Assembly (NCBI GenBank): GCA_023264755.1
Contig: JAHFVB010000067.1
Coordinates: 1-12,839 of the forward strand
DNA: 12,839 nt
Direction of reading: 5' to 3'
Source of the DNA: Mycobacterium sp.
Lineage (GTDB): Bacteria; Actinomycetota; Actinomycetes; Mycobacteriales; Mycobacteriaceae
Shown here: positions 7,090 to 12,839 of the stretch, piece after piece
Layout: each line of letters starts with the position of its first letter
Position numbering within the stretch: the first letter of the stretch is position 1
Position numbers and translations under genes: made by a program
The notes under the pieces: model-generated
What the model was told of the DNA's origin: nothing
The model's database searches: none
The model's input: only the letters and a program-made list of their open reading frames with translations

Positions 7090-7586
7090 CGTTGCTCCTG
7101 TCGGGTTAGCGAAACGTATTCGTTCACAATGGAATCGATGTCCTGGTCGACGTCGATGACGACACCGCGTTCGGTGGCCGCAAGCGGCTCGAGGGTTTCG
7201 AACTGAGAGGCAAGCAGGGAGGCGGGCATGAAGTGTCCCGGCCTGCTGGCCTGACGCCGCCCGATGACCTCGGGGGTACCGGCCAGGTGGAGGAATTCGA
7301 CGCTGGGACAGTGGTCGCGTAGCTGGTCGCGGTAGGACTGTTTGAGTGCCGAACAGCTCATGACCCCGCCGCCGGCGTGGTCGGCAAGCCACTCGCCGAT
7401 GGTGTTCAGCCATGGCCGACGGTCGTCGTCGTTCAGGGCGTGACCCGCGCTCATCTTGGCGATGTTGGCCTCGGGATGGAAGTCGTCTGCGTCTGCGAAG
7501 GGCACCCGCAGTCGTTGGGCCAGCGCTGCGCCCACCGTCGACTTCCCCGACCCAGACACGCCCATGACGACGATTGGTGACCCCAT
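7086..7586 (-). CDS. gntK: Gluconokinase (GntK type, P-loop)
   Basis: A 166-residue cytoplasmic kinase that converts D-gluconate and ATP to 6-phosphogluconate, the entry to the pentose phosphate or Entner-Doudoroff route. It has the family's normal length. The Walker A loop is G9-V-S-G-S-G-K-S-T17. Family motifs follow: D-A-D-D-F-H-P (32-38), the substrate-region L-N-D-D-D-R-R-P-W-L (51-60), S-C-S-A-L-K-Q-S-Y-R-D (77-87), and R-P-G-H-F-M-P-A-S-L-L-x-S-Q-F-E-T-L-E (115-133). ATG 7586 is chosen because GGAGGT (7599-7594) precedes it by 7 nt. An in-frame GTG at 7613 would add nine residues in front of the natural M-G-S-P-I-V-V-M-G start. It is the first gene of the gntK-gntP pair, and its TGA overlaps the gntP GTG. 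Confidence 0.94.
   Translation of the reverse strand: MGSPIVVMGVSGSGKSTVGAALAQRLRVPFADADDFHPEANIAKMSAGHALNDDDRRPWLNTIGEWLADHAGGGVMSCSALKQSYRDQLRDHCPSVEFLHLAGTPEVIGRRQASRPGHFMPASLLASQFETLEPLAATERGVVIDVDQDIDSIVNEYVSLTRQEQR
7095..7099 (-). promoter_or_regulatory. Ribosome binding site of gntP inside the end of gntK
   Basis: The minus strand reads AGGAG, 5 nt upstream of GTG 7089 and within the last codons of gntK. It supports translation of gntP from the GTGA overlap, by coupling or independent initiation. Confidence 0.75.
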
Positions 7587-7593
7587 GTGACGC

Positions 7594-7599
7594 ACCTCC
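7594..7599 (-). promoter_or_regulatory. Ribosome binding site of gntK
   Basis: The minus strand reads GGAGGT, 7 nt upstream of ATG 7586. It decides this start over the upstream in-frame GTG at 7613, which the site would lie inside. Confidence 0.8.
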
Positions 7600-7631
7600 G
7601 AATACCTACCCACTTGTGCTTGTCGTCACAC

Positions 7632-7660
7632 AGTATTGCTCAATAGTCAGATCATTTCAA
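7632..7660 (-). promoter_or_regulatory. Candidate promoter of the gntK-gntP operon
   Basis: On the minus strand TTGAAA (7660-7655) matches the -35 consensus in five of six positions. After a 17-nt spacer comes AATACT (7637-7632), a -10 matching four of six. Transcription would begin around 7624, leaving a leader of under 40 nt that contains the GGAGGT of gntK. A palindrome (7634-7645) overlaps the -10 and the spacer. Confidence 0.55.
7634..7645. promoter_or_regulatory. Palindrome TATTG-CT-CAATA, candidate GntR operator
   Basis: A perfect inverted repeat of 5-bp arms around CT lies on the -10 region of the candidate gntK promoter and between gntK and the divergent regulator. Its size and placement suit a repressor that blocks RNA polymerase. 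It is not a match I can assign to a published site. Confidence 0.45.
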
Positions 7661-7678
7661 GCAGATCACCGAAAGATA

Positions 7679-7689
7679 TGTTTTAAACA
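7679..7689. promoter_or_regulatory. Palindrome TGTTT-T-AAACA, second candidate operator near the gntR start
   Basis: A perfect 11-bp inverted repeat about 32 bp before the regulator's GTG. It is AT-rich in an otherwise GC-rich window, in the stretch 7641-7720 where only 29 of 80 bases are G or C. It could mediate autoregulation of gntR, or simply be part of AT-rich promoter DNA. Confidence 0.35.
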
Positions 7690-7720
7690 ACGTCAGCAAA
7701 GCGTATGACAAGATATATCC

Positions 7721-8428
7721 GTGGTGTCGTCGCCAAACGTCAGTGCTCTGCACGACAACGTGTTGACCACGCTCGGCGCGCGCATCGCCTCGGGCGAGCT
7801 CGCCCCCGGCCACGTGATCACGCTCGAAGGCGTCAGCACCACGCACGGCGTGTCTCGCAGCGTCGCCCGCGAGGTCATCAGAGTCCTCGAGTCGATGGGA
7901 CTGGTCGCCTCTCGCCGTCGGGTCGGCATCACCATCCAGCCACCAGAGCAATGGAACGTGTTCGACCCCAGGGTAATTCGGTGGCGACTCGAATCCAGCG
8001 ACCGAGCGGCCCAACTGATGTCACTGTCGGAGCTGCGGCGCGGCTTCGAGCCGGCCGCAGCAGCCTTGGCCGCCCAGCGCGCCGACCCGCACCAATGTCG
8101 CATCATGGCCGCCGCCGTATCCGACATGGTCATGCACGGCCGCTCCGGCGATCTGGACGCTTATCTATTGGCCGACAAGGTCTTTCACCAAACCATGCTC
8201 GAAGCCAGCGGCAACGAGATGTTCCGGGCACTCAACGGCGTCGTCGCCGAGGTGTTATCCGGCCGCACTCACCACGGGTTGATGCCCGAGAAGCCCAATC
8301 CCGCGGCGATCGAGCTACACGACCAAGTGGCCCGGGCCATCCGGATGCGCGACGAAGCCGCTGCCGAACGCGCCATGCGCGCGATCATCGACGAAGCGAT
8401 GAGCGGCGTCAGGTCGACATCGGAGTGA
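7721..8428 (+). CDS. FadR-subfamily GntR transcriptional regulator, likely gluconate responsive
   Basis: A 235-residue regulator with an N-terminal winged helix-turn-helix (about 8-75) and an all-helical FCD ligand domain (about 95-225). In the DNA-binding part, G-V-S-R-S-V-A-R-E-V-I-R-V-L-E-S-M-G-L-V (43-62) is the classic GntR recognition helix and following turn. In the FCD domain D152, H156 and H200 are likely metal ligands, with H184/H185 nearby as a possible further one; this is the pocket where small organic acids usually bind. The start is the GTG at 7721, with another GTG directly after it. There is no Shine-Dalgarno, and a CAAGAT at 7709-7714 might give a leaderless start. It is divergent from gntK-gntP over 134 bp, so repression of those genes, relieved by gluconate or 6-phosphogluconate, is the natural inference. 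The effector is not proven by sequence. Confidence 0.9.
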   Translation: MVSSPNVSALHDNVLTTLGARIASGELAPGHVITLEGVSTTHGVSRSVAREVIRVLESMGLVASRRRVGITIQPPEQWNVFDPRVIRWRLESSDRAAQLMSLSELRRGFEPAAAALAAQRADPHQCRIMAAAVSDMVMHGRSGDLDAYLLADKVFHQTMLEASGNEMFRALNGVVAEVLSGRTHHGLMPEKPNPAAIELHDQVARAIRMRDEAAAERAMRAIIDEAMSGVRSTSE

Positions 8429-8444
8429 GTGCTTTACTTCGGAA

Positions 8445-9335
8445 GTGAGCAGAACCCCCCGCACCGCGCGCCGCCTGTTCGAACGCTTCGAACCCGTACA
8501 CGCCGTCACCTACTTCACCCCGGAGGCTCGCAGCGCCTTCGAGGCCGTCGGCTTCCGCGGCTTCTGGATGGCCTACTTCGCCGCCCGATCCGCTCCCCTC
8601 GGCAACGTTCCCGCACCGTTGGTGACGGCCGTCTTCTACAACTTCGCACCGACCCACGTCGCGCGGGCACTGCCGGACGCCTGGCGGTTCGGCTCCCCCG
8701 CCGAGGCGTTGCAGGCCAGGCAGACCTCGGCCGTCGCGGCCCTGAACCGTTGCGGGATAACGGCCGACGACGCCACCGCGACGGCCGCCAGGCTCCTGGA
8801 GCAGGCGGCCCGCAATGCGCCGTTGGACGGACGGTCCCTCTTCGCGGCGAATCTGGCGCTGCCGTGGCCGGAGGAGCCGGTGGCCAAGCTGTGGCACGCC
8901 GCCACCCTGCTACGCGAACAACGCGGCGACGGCCACGTGGCCCTCCTGGTGGGCGCGGGGATCGGCGGCCGCGAGAGCAACGTGCTGCACTGCGCCGCCG
9001 ACCGCGTGCCACGCGAGTTCATCGTCCGTAGCCGTCAGTACGACGACGTCGAATGGCAGGCTTGCGTCGAGCGGCTCGTCGAGCGCGGGCTACTCGACGA
9101 GAAATCCGAGGCTCTGACCCCCGAGGGAGCCGCACTCAAGCAGCAGCTCGAGGAACAGACCGATCGCCTGGCGCTCGCCGCGTTCGCCGCACTCGACGAC
9201 GACGACCTCGAGCTGCTGTTTCGCACGCTCACCCCGCTGACCCGAAAGGTGCTGGCGGGCGGTGACATTCCGGTAGCCACCCCCATGGGGTTGAGCCGCG
9301 ACGACCTGGCCGACGACGAAGCCCACGTGCGCTAG
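8445..9335 (+). CDS. SCO6745-family protein (helical, MarR-like C-terminal region)
   Basis: A 296-residue protein that I recognise as the actinobacterial SCO6745 family, sometimes labelled helix-turn-helix protein; no established function is known to me. It is nearly all helical. Conserved-looking marks are F-E-P-V-H-A-V-T-Y-F (15-24), a W-R-F-G-S-P step (80-85), and G-D-G-H-V-A-L-L (161-168). The C-terminal part, L-V-E-R-G-L-L-D (211-218), L-T-P-E-G (224-228) and E-E-Q-T-D-R-L-A (236-243), resembles the wing and dimer helix of MarR proteins. The clustered histidines (H19, H164) could bind a ligand or metal. It starts at GTG 8445, 16 nt after the GntR stop, with no Shine-Dalgarno; TTTACT at 8433-8438 could serve a leaderless message. 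It may be cotranscribed with the regulator, but no link to gluconate is evident. Its stop is 7 bp from the convergent ynfA stop. Confidence 0.75.
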   Translation: MSRTPRTARRLFERFEPVHAVTYFTPEARSAFEAVGFRGFWMAYFAARSAPLGNVPAPLVTAVFYNFAPTHVARALPDAWRFGSPAEALQARQTSAVAALNRCGITADDATATAARLLEQAARNAPLDGRSLFAANLALPWPEEPVAKLWHAATLLREQRGDGHVALLVGAGIGGRESNVLHCAADRVPREFIVRSRQYDDVEWQACVERLVERGLLDEKSEALTPEGAALKQQLEEQTDRLALAAFAALDDDDLELLFRTLTPLTRKVLAGGDIPVATPMGLSRDDLADDEAHVR

Positions 9336-9342
9336 TCGGGGG

Positions 9343-9672
9343 TCAGCGCGGGGCGTACATGATGAGCCCCACACCCACCAGACACACCAGCGCGCCGGCG
9401 ACGTCCCAGCGGTCGGGCCGGAACCCGTCGGCCACCATTCCCCACAGCAACGAGCCGGCGATGAACACGCCGCCGTAGGCTGCGAGTACGCGTCCGAAGT
9501 GAGCGTCGGGCTGAAACGCCGCGACGAATCCATACGTGCCAAGGGCGAGCACGCCCGCACCCGCCCACCACCAGCCGCGATGCTCGCGGATGCCCTGCCA
9601 CACCAGCCAGGCCCCGCCGATCTCCAGAATCGCGGCGACGACGAACAGCACGACCGACTTGAGTCCCGTCAC
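9343..9672 (-). CDS. YnfA/UPF0060 family small membrane protein
   Basis: A 109-residue protein with four predicted membrane helices, the usual length and layout of YnfA (UPF0060) proteins, which are structurally related to the small multidrug resistance exporters. The first helix carries the family's [11 protein letters not shown]. The middle holds [26 protein letters not shown], and the end R-P-D-R-W-D-V-x-G-A. An efflux role is possible by family relationship, but the substrate is unknown. I chose GTG 9672, which forms a GTGA overlap with the stop of the upstream kinase-lipocalin gene and gives the usual family length. An in-frame ATG at 9690 would add six residues and overlap that gene by 22 bp. 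The overlap implies cotranscription and coupled translation. Confidence 0.85.
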   Translation of the reverse strand: MTGLKSVVLFVVAAILEIGGAWLVWQGIREHRGWWWAGAGVLALGTYGFVAAFQPDAHFGRVLAAYGGVFIAGSLLWGMVADGFRPDRWDVAGALVCLVGVGLIMYAPR

Positions 9673-11666
9673 GGCTGATTGCGATTCCATTCCAGCCAGC
9701 CGACACCGGTCCGGCCGTCCTTCGTGGTCACCATCGCCCACGCCCGGGGAAACCTGCTGACGCGACCGTCGATGGACTTCAGCAGCACCGGCGCATGGCC
9801 GCGCACGTCGATGGTTGCGACCAGGTCCCCGGGCGCCACTTCCAAGGTGGTCCCCACGGGTAGGTCGTCCGCGCCGAACTGCTCGGTGGCCGTCACGCTC
9901 TGCAACTCGACGAGCGGGGTGCCAGCGCGTTGGAGATAGCCGATGCCCAGCGGACCCATCCCGGGAATCCGCATGTCGACGGCGTGCACGTGCGTGCCGT
10001 CATCGAGATGCAGTGCGCTCCAGACCCATTCCATGCTCCACCAATCCCTGGCCGCCCACGAGTGGTCGCGCTGGCCGGGTACGCCGGTGAACGAGTACGA
10101 CCGGCCGTCGGCGGTGACGGTGCCCGTGACGGTGCACGGGATCTCGTAACGCGTCGATATCCGGTACTGGTACGGCGTGCCCGCGGTGGTCCAGGTCAGG
10201 TCCAACTCGACGTCGACGGGACGCCCAGGCCGATCGTGCAGCAGTTCCGCCGGATCGTCGTGGGCCTGGCCCCGCCCGCGTAGCGAGACCCGGTACGTCT
10301 GAAGCGGTTCGACGGCGTCGAGCGTCAACTCTGCCTCGGCGGTCCGGACCCGGGTGTGCGACGCCGGCAACGGAGCATCCCAATCCAACACGGCGATGGT
10401 GGGCAGGCCGGGCCCACACAGCAACGCGTTGACCCAGGCGTGCCCCTCGTTGGGGATCAATCCGAGCCGGATCCAGCCACCGACGCCCTGCCCCGGGTCG
10501 GCGAAGTCGAAGTACCAACTCTCGCTCCAGAGCGGCTCATCGGTACGCGGGTGCTGCCCTTCGTCTTCGGGGCTGGGCTGCAACGGCTCCCGAGCCGAGG
10601 GGGTCGGCAGGAGCGCCAACGCATCGGTGTCCAGCACGTGCTGCGCATGGCGTTCCATCATCACCATGAACATATCGTCCCCACGATCGGTGCGCTCCAC
10701 CAACATTGGCGACACGATGGCCATCAGCACCCCGAAGAAGCTCTGACGTCGCACGCCTTCGCGCACGTCGGCGAGCGTCACGCCGGCCGCTGAGCCCAAC
10801 GCCGCGTGATACGCGCGCAACAACTCGTCGTAGTGCGCCCGCCGCTGCGCCACCGGCAACGCGCAACCCAGGAAGTAGGCGACGTCGGTGAAGGCCGGCC
10901 CCCAGGTCACCGTCTGCCAATCCACGACGGTCAGCGCCCGGTCGGCCCCCTCCTCGCCGAAGAGCATGTTGTCCAACCGGTAGTCACCATGAACCAGGCC
11001 GTGCAATAGGCCTGGTTCGGCCTCCTGGGCGGCATAGGCGTCGAAGGCCGCCACGAACGCCTCACACACCGCACGGTGCTCGGGGTCGATCCGGTCTTGG
11101 TACCGCTCGAGGAACCCTGCGTACAACGCCGCGATCAAGTCCTGGTTGACCGGCGACTCCCGGTTGAGCCATTCGGCGCCGGCCAACGCCTCATCGCCGA
11201 GCACCCGACCGTGCACGTGGCCCAGTTGAGCCAACGCCAACATCGCCTGCTGCGGGGTCGCGCCGCGAAGCTCGTCCCCGACGACGGCGGGGGCGGCATC
11301 ACCGAGCAGCAGGTCGAAGGCGCCGGTCGCCGGATCGTAGGCAGCGTGGTAGCACGGCGCGATCGGCCCGGCCAGCCCCGGCGCGAGCTCCGTGTAGAAC
11401 AACACCTCGCGCTGATAGAGCCCCATCACCAGCCCGGTCTGGCGACTGCTGGGGTCCGCGGCGGCGACCTTGAGCACCACCGCCGCCGGCCCGTGCTGAC
11501 CGTCGGCGTAGCTGAGCGCCACCCGGTAGCACTCGCTCATCTGCCCGGTTCCGATGCGAGCGCAGGAGAATTCGGTAACCGTTCCCGCTCCGATGGCCAT
11601 GGTCAGCCACTCGGCGGTGAGGTCGGCTGGGCGTTCGACGAGGGCAAGCGTCGTTGAGGAGTTCAC
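9669..11666 (-). CDS. Phosphotransferase (APH-type kinase) fused to DUF7064/DUF7065 lipocalin-like domain
   Basis: A 665-residue two-domain protein. Residues about 15-345 are an aminoglycoside-phosphotransferase-like kinase: a glycine-rich G39-T-G-Q loop, the ATP-anchoring lysine in V-V-L-K66-V, E87 in Q-R-E-V-L-F-Y, the catalytic loop H226-G-D228-Y-R-L-D-N233, and the metal-binding D249 in V-V-D-W. All kinase residues are intact. Family members phosphorylate hydroxyls of varied small molecules, including 4-hydroxyacyl-CoA in ACAD10/11- and LvaA-type enzymes. Residues about 376-660 resemble the DUF7064/7065 beta-rich group related to AttH/CrtC lipocalin-like proteins, opening with E-S-W-Y-F-D-F-A-D (382-390) and containing [13 protein letters not shown]. 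The substrate is unknown. GTG 11666 has no Shine-Dalgarno, but TACCTT lies 7 nt upstream. It sits 64 bp after the amine oxidase gene and overlaps ynfA. Confidence 0.82.
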   Translation of the reverse strand: MNSSTTLALVERPADLTAEWLTMAIGAGTVTEFSCARIGTGQMSECYRVALSYADGQHGPAAVVLKVAAADPSSRQTGLVMGLYQREVLFYTELAPGLAGPIAPCYHAAYDPATGAFDLLLGDAAPAVVGDELRGATPQQAMLALAQLGHVHGRVLGDEALAGAEWLNRESPVNQDLIAALYAGFLERYQDRIDPEHRAVCEAFVAAFDAYAAQEAEPGLLHGLVHGDYRLDNMLFGEEGADRALTVVDWQTVTWGPAFTDVAYFLGCALPVAQRRAHYDELLRAYHAALGSAAGVTLADVREGVRRQSFFGVLMAIVSPMLVERTDRGDDMFMVMMERHAQHVLDTDALALLPTPSAREPLQPSPEDEGQHPRTDEPLWSESWYFDFADPGQGVGGWIRLGLIPNEGHAWVNALLCGPGLPTIAVLDWDAPLPASHTRVRTAEAELTLDAVEPLQTYRVSLRGRGQAHDDPAELLHDRPGRPVDVELDLTWTTAGTPYQYRISTRYEIPCTVTGTVTADGRSYSFTGVPGQRDHSWAARDWWSMEWVWSALHLDDGTHVHAVDMRIPGMGPLGIGYLQRAGTPLVELQSVTATEQFGADDLPVGTTLEVAPGDLVATIDVRGHAPVLLKSIDGRVSRFPRAWAMVTTKDGRTGVGWLEWNRNQP

Positions 11667-11673
11667 TCGTTGA

Positions 11674-11679
11674 AAGGTA
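11674..11679 (-). promoter_or_regulatory. Candidate -10 element for a leaderless kinase-lipocalin transcript
   Basis: The minus strand reads TACCTT, which fits TANNNT, with 7 nt before GTG 11666. This would put the transcript start on the start codon. The absence of a Shine-Dalgarno sequence supports a leaderless message and supports GTG 11666 as the true start. Confidence 0.45.
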
Positions 11680-11693
11680 GGCGACGCGGGCCG

Positions 11694-11706
11694 AGCACCG
11701 GGTGCT
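11694..11706. repeat. Perfect inverted repeat AGCACC-G-GGTGCT between amine oxidase and kinase genes
   Basis: Six-base arms flank a single G, and on the plus strand the palindrome is followed by TTTT (11706-11709, sharing one base with the arm). It lies in the 64-bp space just upstream of the candidate TACCTT promoter of the minus-strand kinase gene. It could be a regulator site. As a terminator it has T residues on the plus-strand side only, whereas the genes here read minus. Confidence 0.55.
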
Positions 11707-11730
11707 TTTCGGGGATCCAGTTGACGGGCG

Positions 11731-12839
11731 TCAAGTGTCGGCGTGGCAGGAGTCCGAGGGTCCCGCGGGTACGTCGAGCGCCGGGTTGCGGTCGAAGAAT
11801 CCGAACGGCTTCAGCCAGAACGACACCACGTCCACGGGCATCACCGGCCAGTCCTCCGGTCGCGTGATGTGGTGCAGCCCGAACACGTACCAGAGCACGA
11901 CGTCGGTGTTGTCGATCGACCGATTCGCCTTCGTCCACTGCCCCAGCCCGGTGTCGGCCACCGACTGGTTGACGAACTCCCCCGCTGGCCAGCGCTCGGC
12001 GGGATCGTTCGGAGTGACCCACAGCGTGTGTCCGATGACGTTGGCGCGCTTCATGACTGGCGACTCGTCGGCGAACATCGGCGGCAGCGCCCCGGAGGGC
12101 ACCAGCTTGTAGGCCGGATGCGTGCCGATCCCGTTGACGACGTTGGTGTTGACCACCTTCCACGCGCGCTGCGTGGCGAAATCGACGTCCTGGATGCCCT
12201 CTCGTTCGGTGCGCAGCCCTACGTTGCGCACCACGACGGAGAGTCCGTGTGGATTGTCGGGTCCGATCGGCTCGGCGAAGGACTCCGTCATGAACACGGT
12301 GTTGTCGGGCCCGTCGACGTCGAGATCGAGCCGAGCCACCAAGAAGTGTTGGTGGAAGGGCGCATACGTGCGCTCATCGACCAGCGTGCCATTGGGATTG
12401 GGCTGTCCGGGAGCCAACGGCGTGGTCACCATGATGCCGGTGGCCCTGACCTCGCACTCGATGTTGCCGTCCTGATGCAACCGCCAGTAGACCAGGTATT
12501 CGTAGTTGGCCACCGTCACGTGGAACGACAGCGTCAGCCGACGCATGCGACGCACCTCGGCCCCCGCGTCGTGGTCGACGTGCTTCCACAGCACCGCGTT
12601 GTCCTCTTCGTGAATGCAGATCGCATTGGTGATGGTGTAGGGCCGGCCCGTGCTGTCGTGCAGCACGGCGTCGAGGTAGCGGATCTCACCAAGACAGTCA
12701 CACCCGAGTTCGAGCGACTGGGTCATGAACCCCAGCCCCCACTCCCCGATGTCGAACGCCGTGCGGCGGTAGTGGTCGGGCGACGGATCGCGATAGGGCA
12801 CCACCATCTCCGCGAACGAGAGCCGGTGTGCCACCGAAC
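11731..12839 (-). CDS. Copper-containing primary amine oxidase, C-terminal catalytic part (5' end outside window)
   Basis: The last 369 codons of a copper/topaquinone amine oxidase (full length about 640-660 residues), which oxidises primary amines to aldehydes with release of ammonia and hydrogen peroxide. The frame is open through base 12839; the codon at 12834 is an internal Val, not a start. Numbered from that codon, D28 in A-F-D-I-G-E-W-G is the catalytic base. Y111 in V-A-N-Y-E-Y is the tyrosine converted to topaquinone (TAC at 12504-12502). H161 and H163 (H-Q-H) with H322 (L-H-H-I-T-R-P-E-D-W-P) are the copper ligands. Asp-rich L-D-L-D-V-D (169-174) matches the second metal site. C45/C47 with C73 can form the conserved disulfide. 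All catalytic residues present are intact. The kinase-lipocalin gene follows after 64 bp. Confidence 0.93.
   Translation of the reverse strand, partial: SVAHRLSFAEMVVPYRDPSPDHYRRTAFDIGEWGLGFMTQSLELGCDCLGEIRYLDAVLHDSTGRPYTITNAICIHEEDNAVLWKHVDHDAGAEVRRMRRLTLSFHVTVANYEYLVYWRLHQDGNIECEVRATGIMVTTPLAPGQPNPNGTLVDERTYAPFHQHFLVARLDLDVDGPDNTVFMTESFAEPIGPDNPHGLSVVVRNVGLRTEREGIQDVDFATQRAWKVVNTNVVNGIGTHPAYKLVPSGALPPMFADESPVMKRANVIGHTLWVTPNDPAERWPAGEFVNQSVADTGLGQWTKANRSIDNTDVVLWYVFGLHHITRPEDWPVMPVDVVSFWLKPFGFFDRNPALDVPAGPSDSCHADT

Noticed and set aside
7090..7413. N-terminal extension of GntP into gntK
   Set aside because: The reading belongs to gntK in another phase, and AGGAG plus GTG 7089 gives the normal GntP N-terminus.
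7704..7718. Possible match to the operator consensus of corynebacterial GntR1/GntR2
   Set aside because: Only the first five bases agree and the rest diverges, so no site is claimed.

Overview
This is a chromosomal segment from a GC-rich actinobacterium, most likely a Mycobacterium/Mycolicibacterium-type member of the Mycobacteriales. The reasons are strong G/C preference at third codon positions, frequent GTG starts, several TANNNT hexamers placed about 7 nt before a start codon (the leaderless-mRNA layout common in mycobacteria), and proteins typical of the group: a TesB-like thioesterase, a YnfA protein, an SCO6745-family protein and a kinase-lipocalin fusion. I see no rRNA, tRNA, insertion sequence, phage gene, CRISPR array or clear sign of recent transfer. 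The region looks like ordinary, densely packed core or soft-core chromosome.

Layout, left to right. A likely minus-strand gene start runs off the left edge (1-57). Next is a minus-strand acyl-CoA thioesterase-like gene (109-915), divergent from a LysR-type regulator (983-1900). The regulator converges on an orphan xylulokinase-like FGGY kinase gene (1919-3316, minus), which is divergent from a secreted class-A-beta-lactamase-fold serine hydrolase (3367-4206). A hairpin follows, then a DoxX-like membrane protein with an unusual C-terminal array of eight 11-residue repeats and a basic tail (4279-5163), then an RDD-family membrane protein (5193-5669).

The clearest functional unit is a gluconate module. 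gntK (7086-7586) and gntP (5680-7089) lie on the minus strand and overlap by GTGA, which suggests translational coupling. A FadR-type GntR regulator (7721-8428) is divergent from them. The 134-bp space between is AT-rich for this window and holds a good -35/-10 pair for gntK, two palindromes and a direct repeat. GntP would import gluconate, GntK would phosphorylate it to 6-phosphogluconate, and the regulator would sense the sugar acid or its phosphate. Next comes an SCO6745-family protein of unknown function (8445-9335).

The right part is a minus-strand series: a copper amine oxidase truncated by the window edge (11731-12839), a fusion of an APH-type phosphotransferase with a DUF7064/7065 lipocalin-like domain (9669-11666), and ynfA (9343-9672), which overlaps the fusion gene by GTGA.

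No multi-gene defence or mobile system is visible. The most unusual items are the hendecad-repeat tail on the DoxX-like protein and the kinase-lipocalin fusion beside the amine oxidase.
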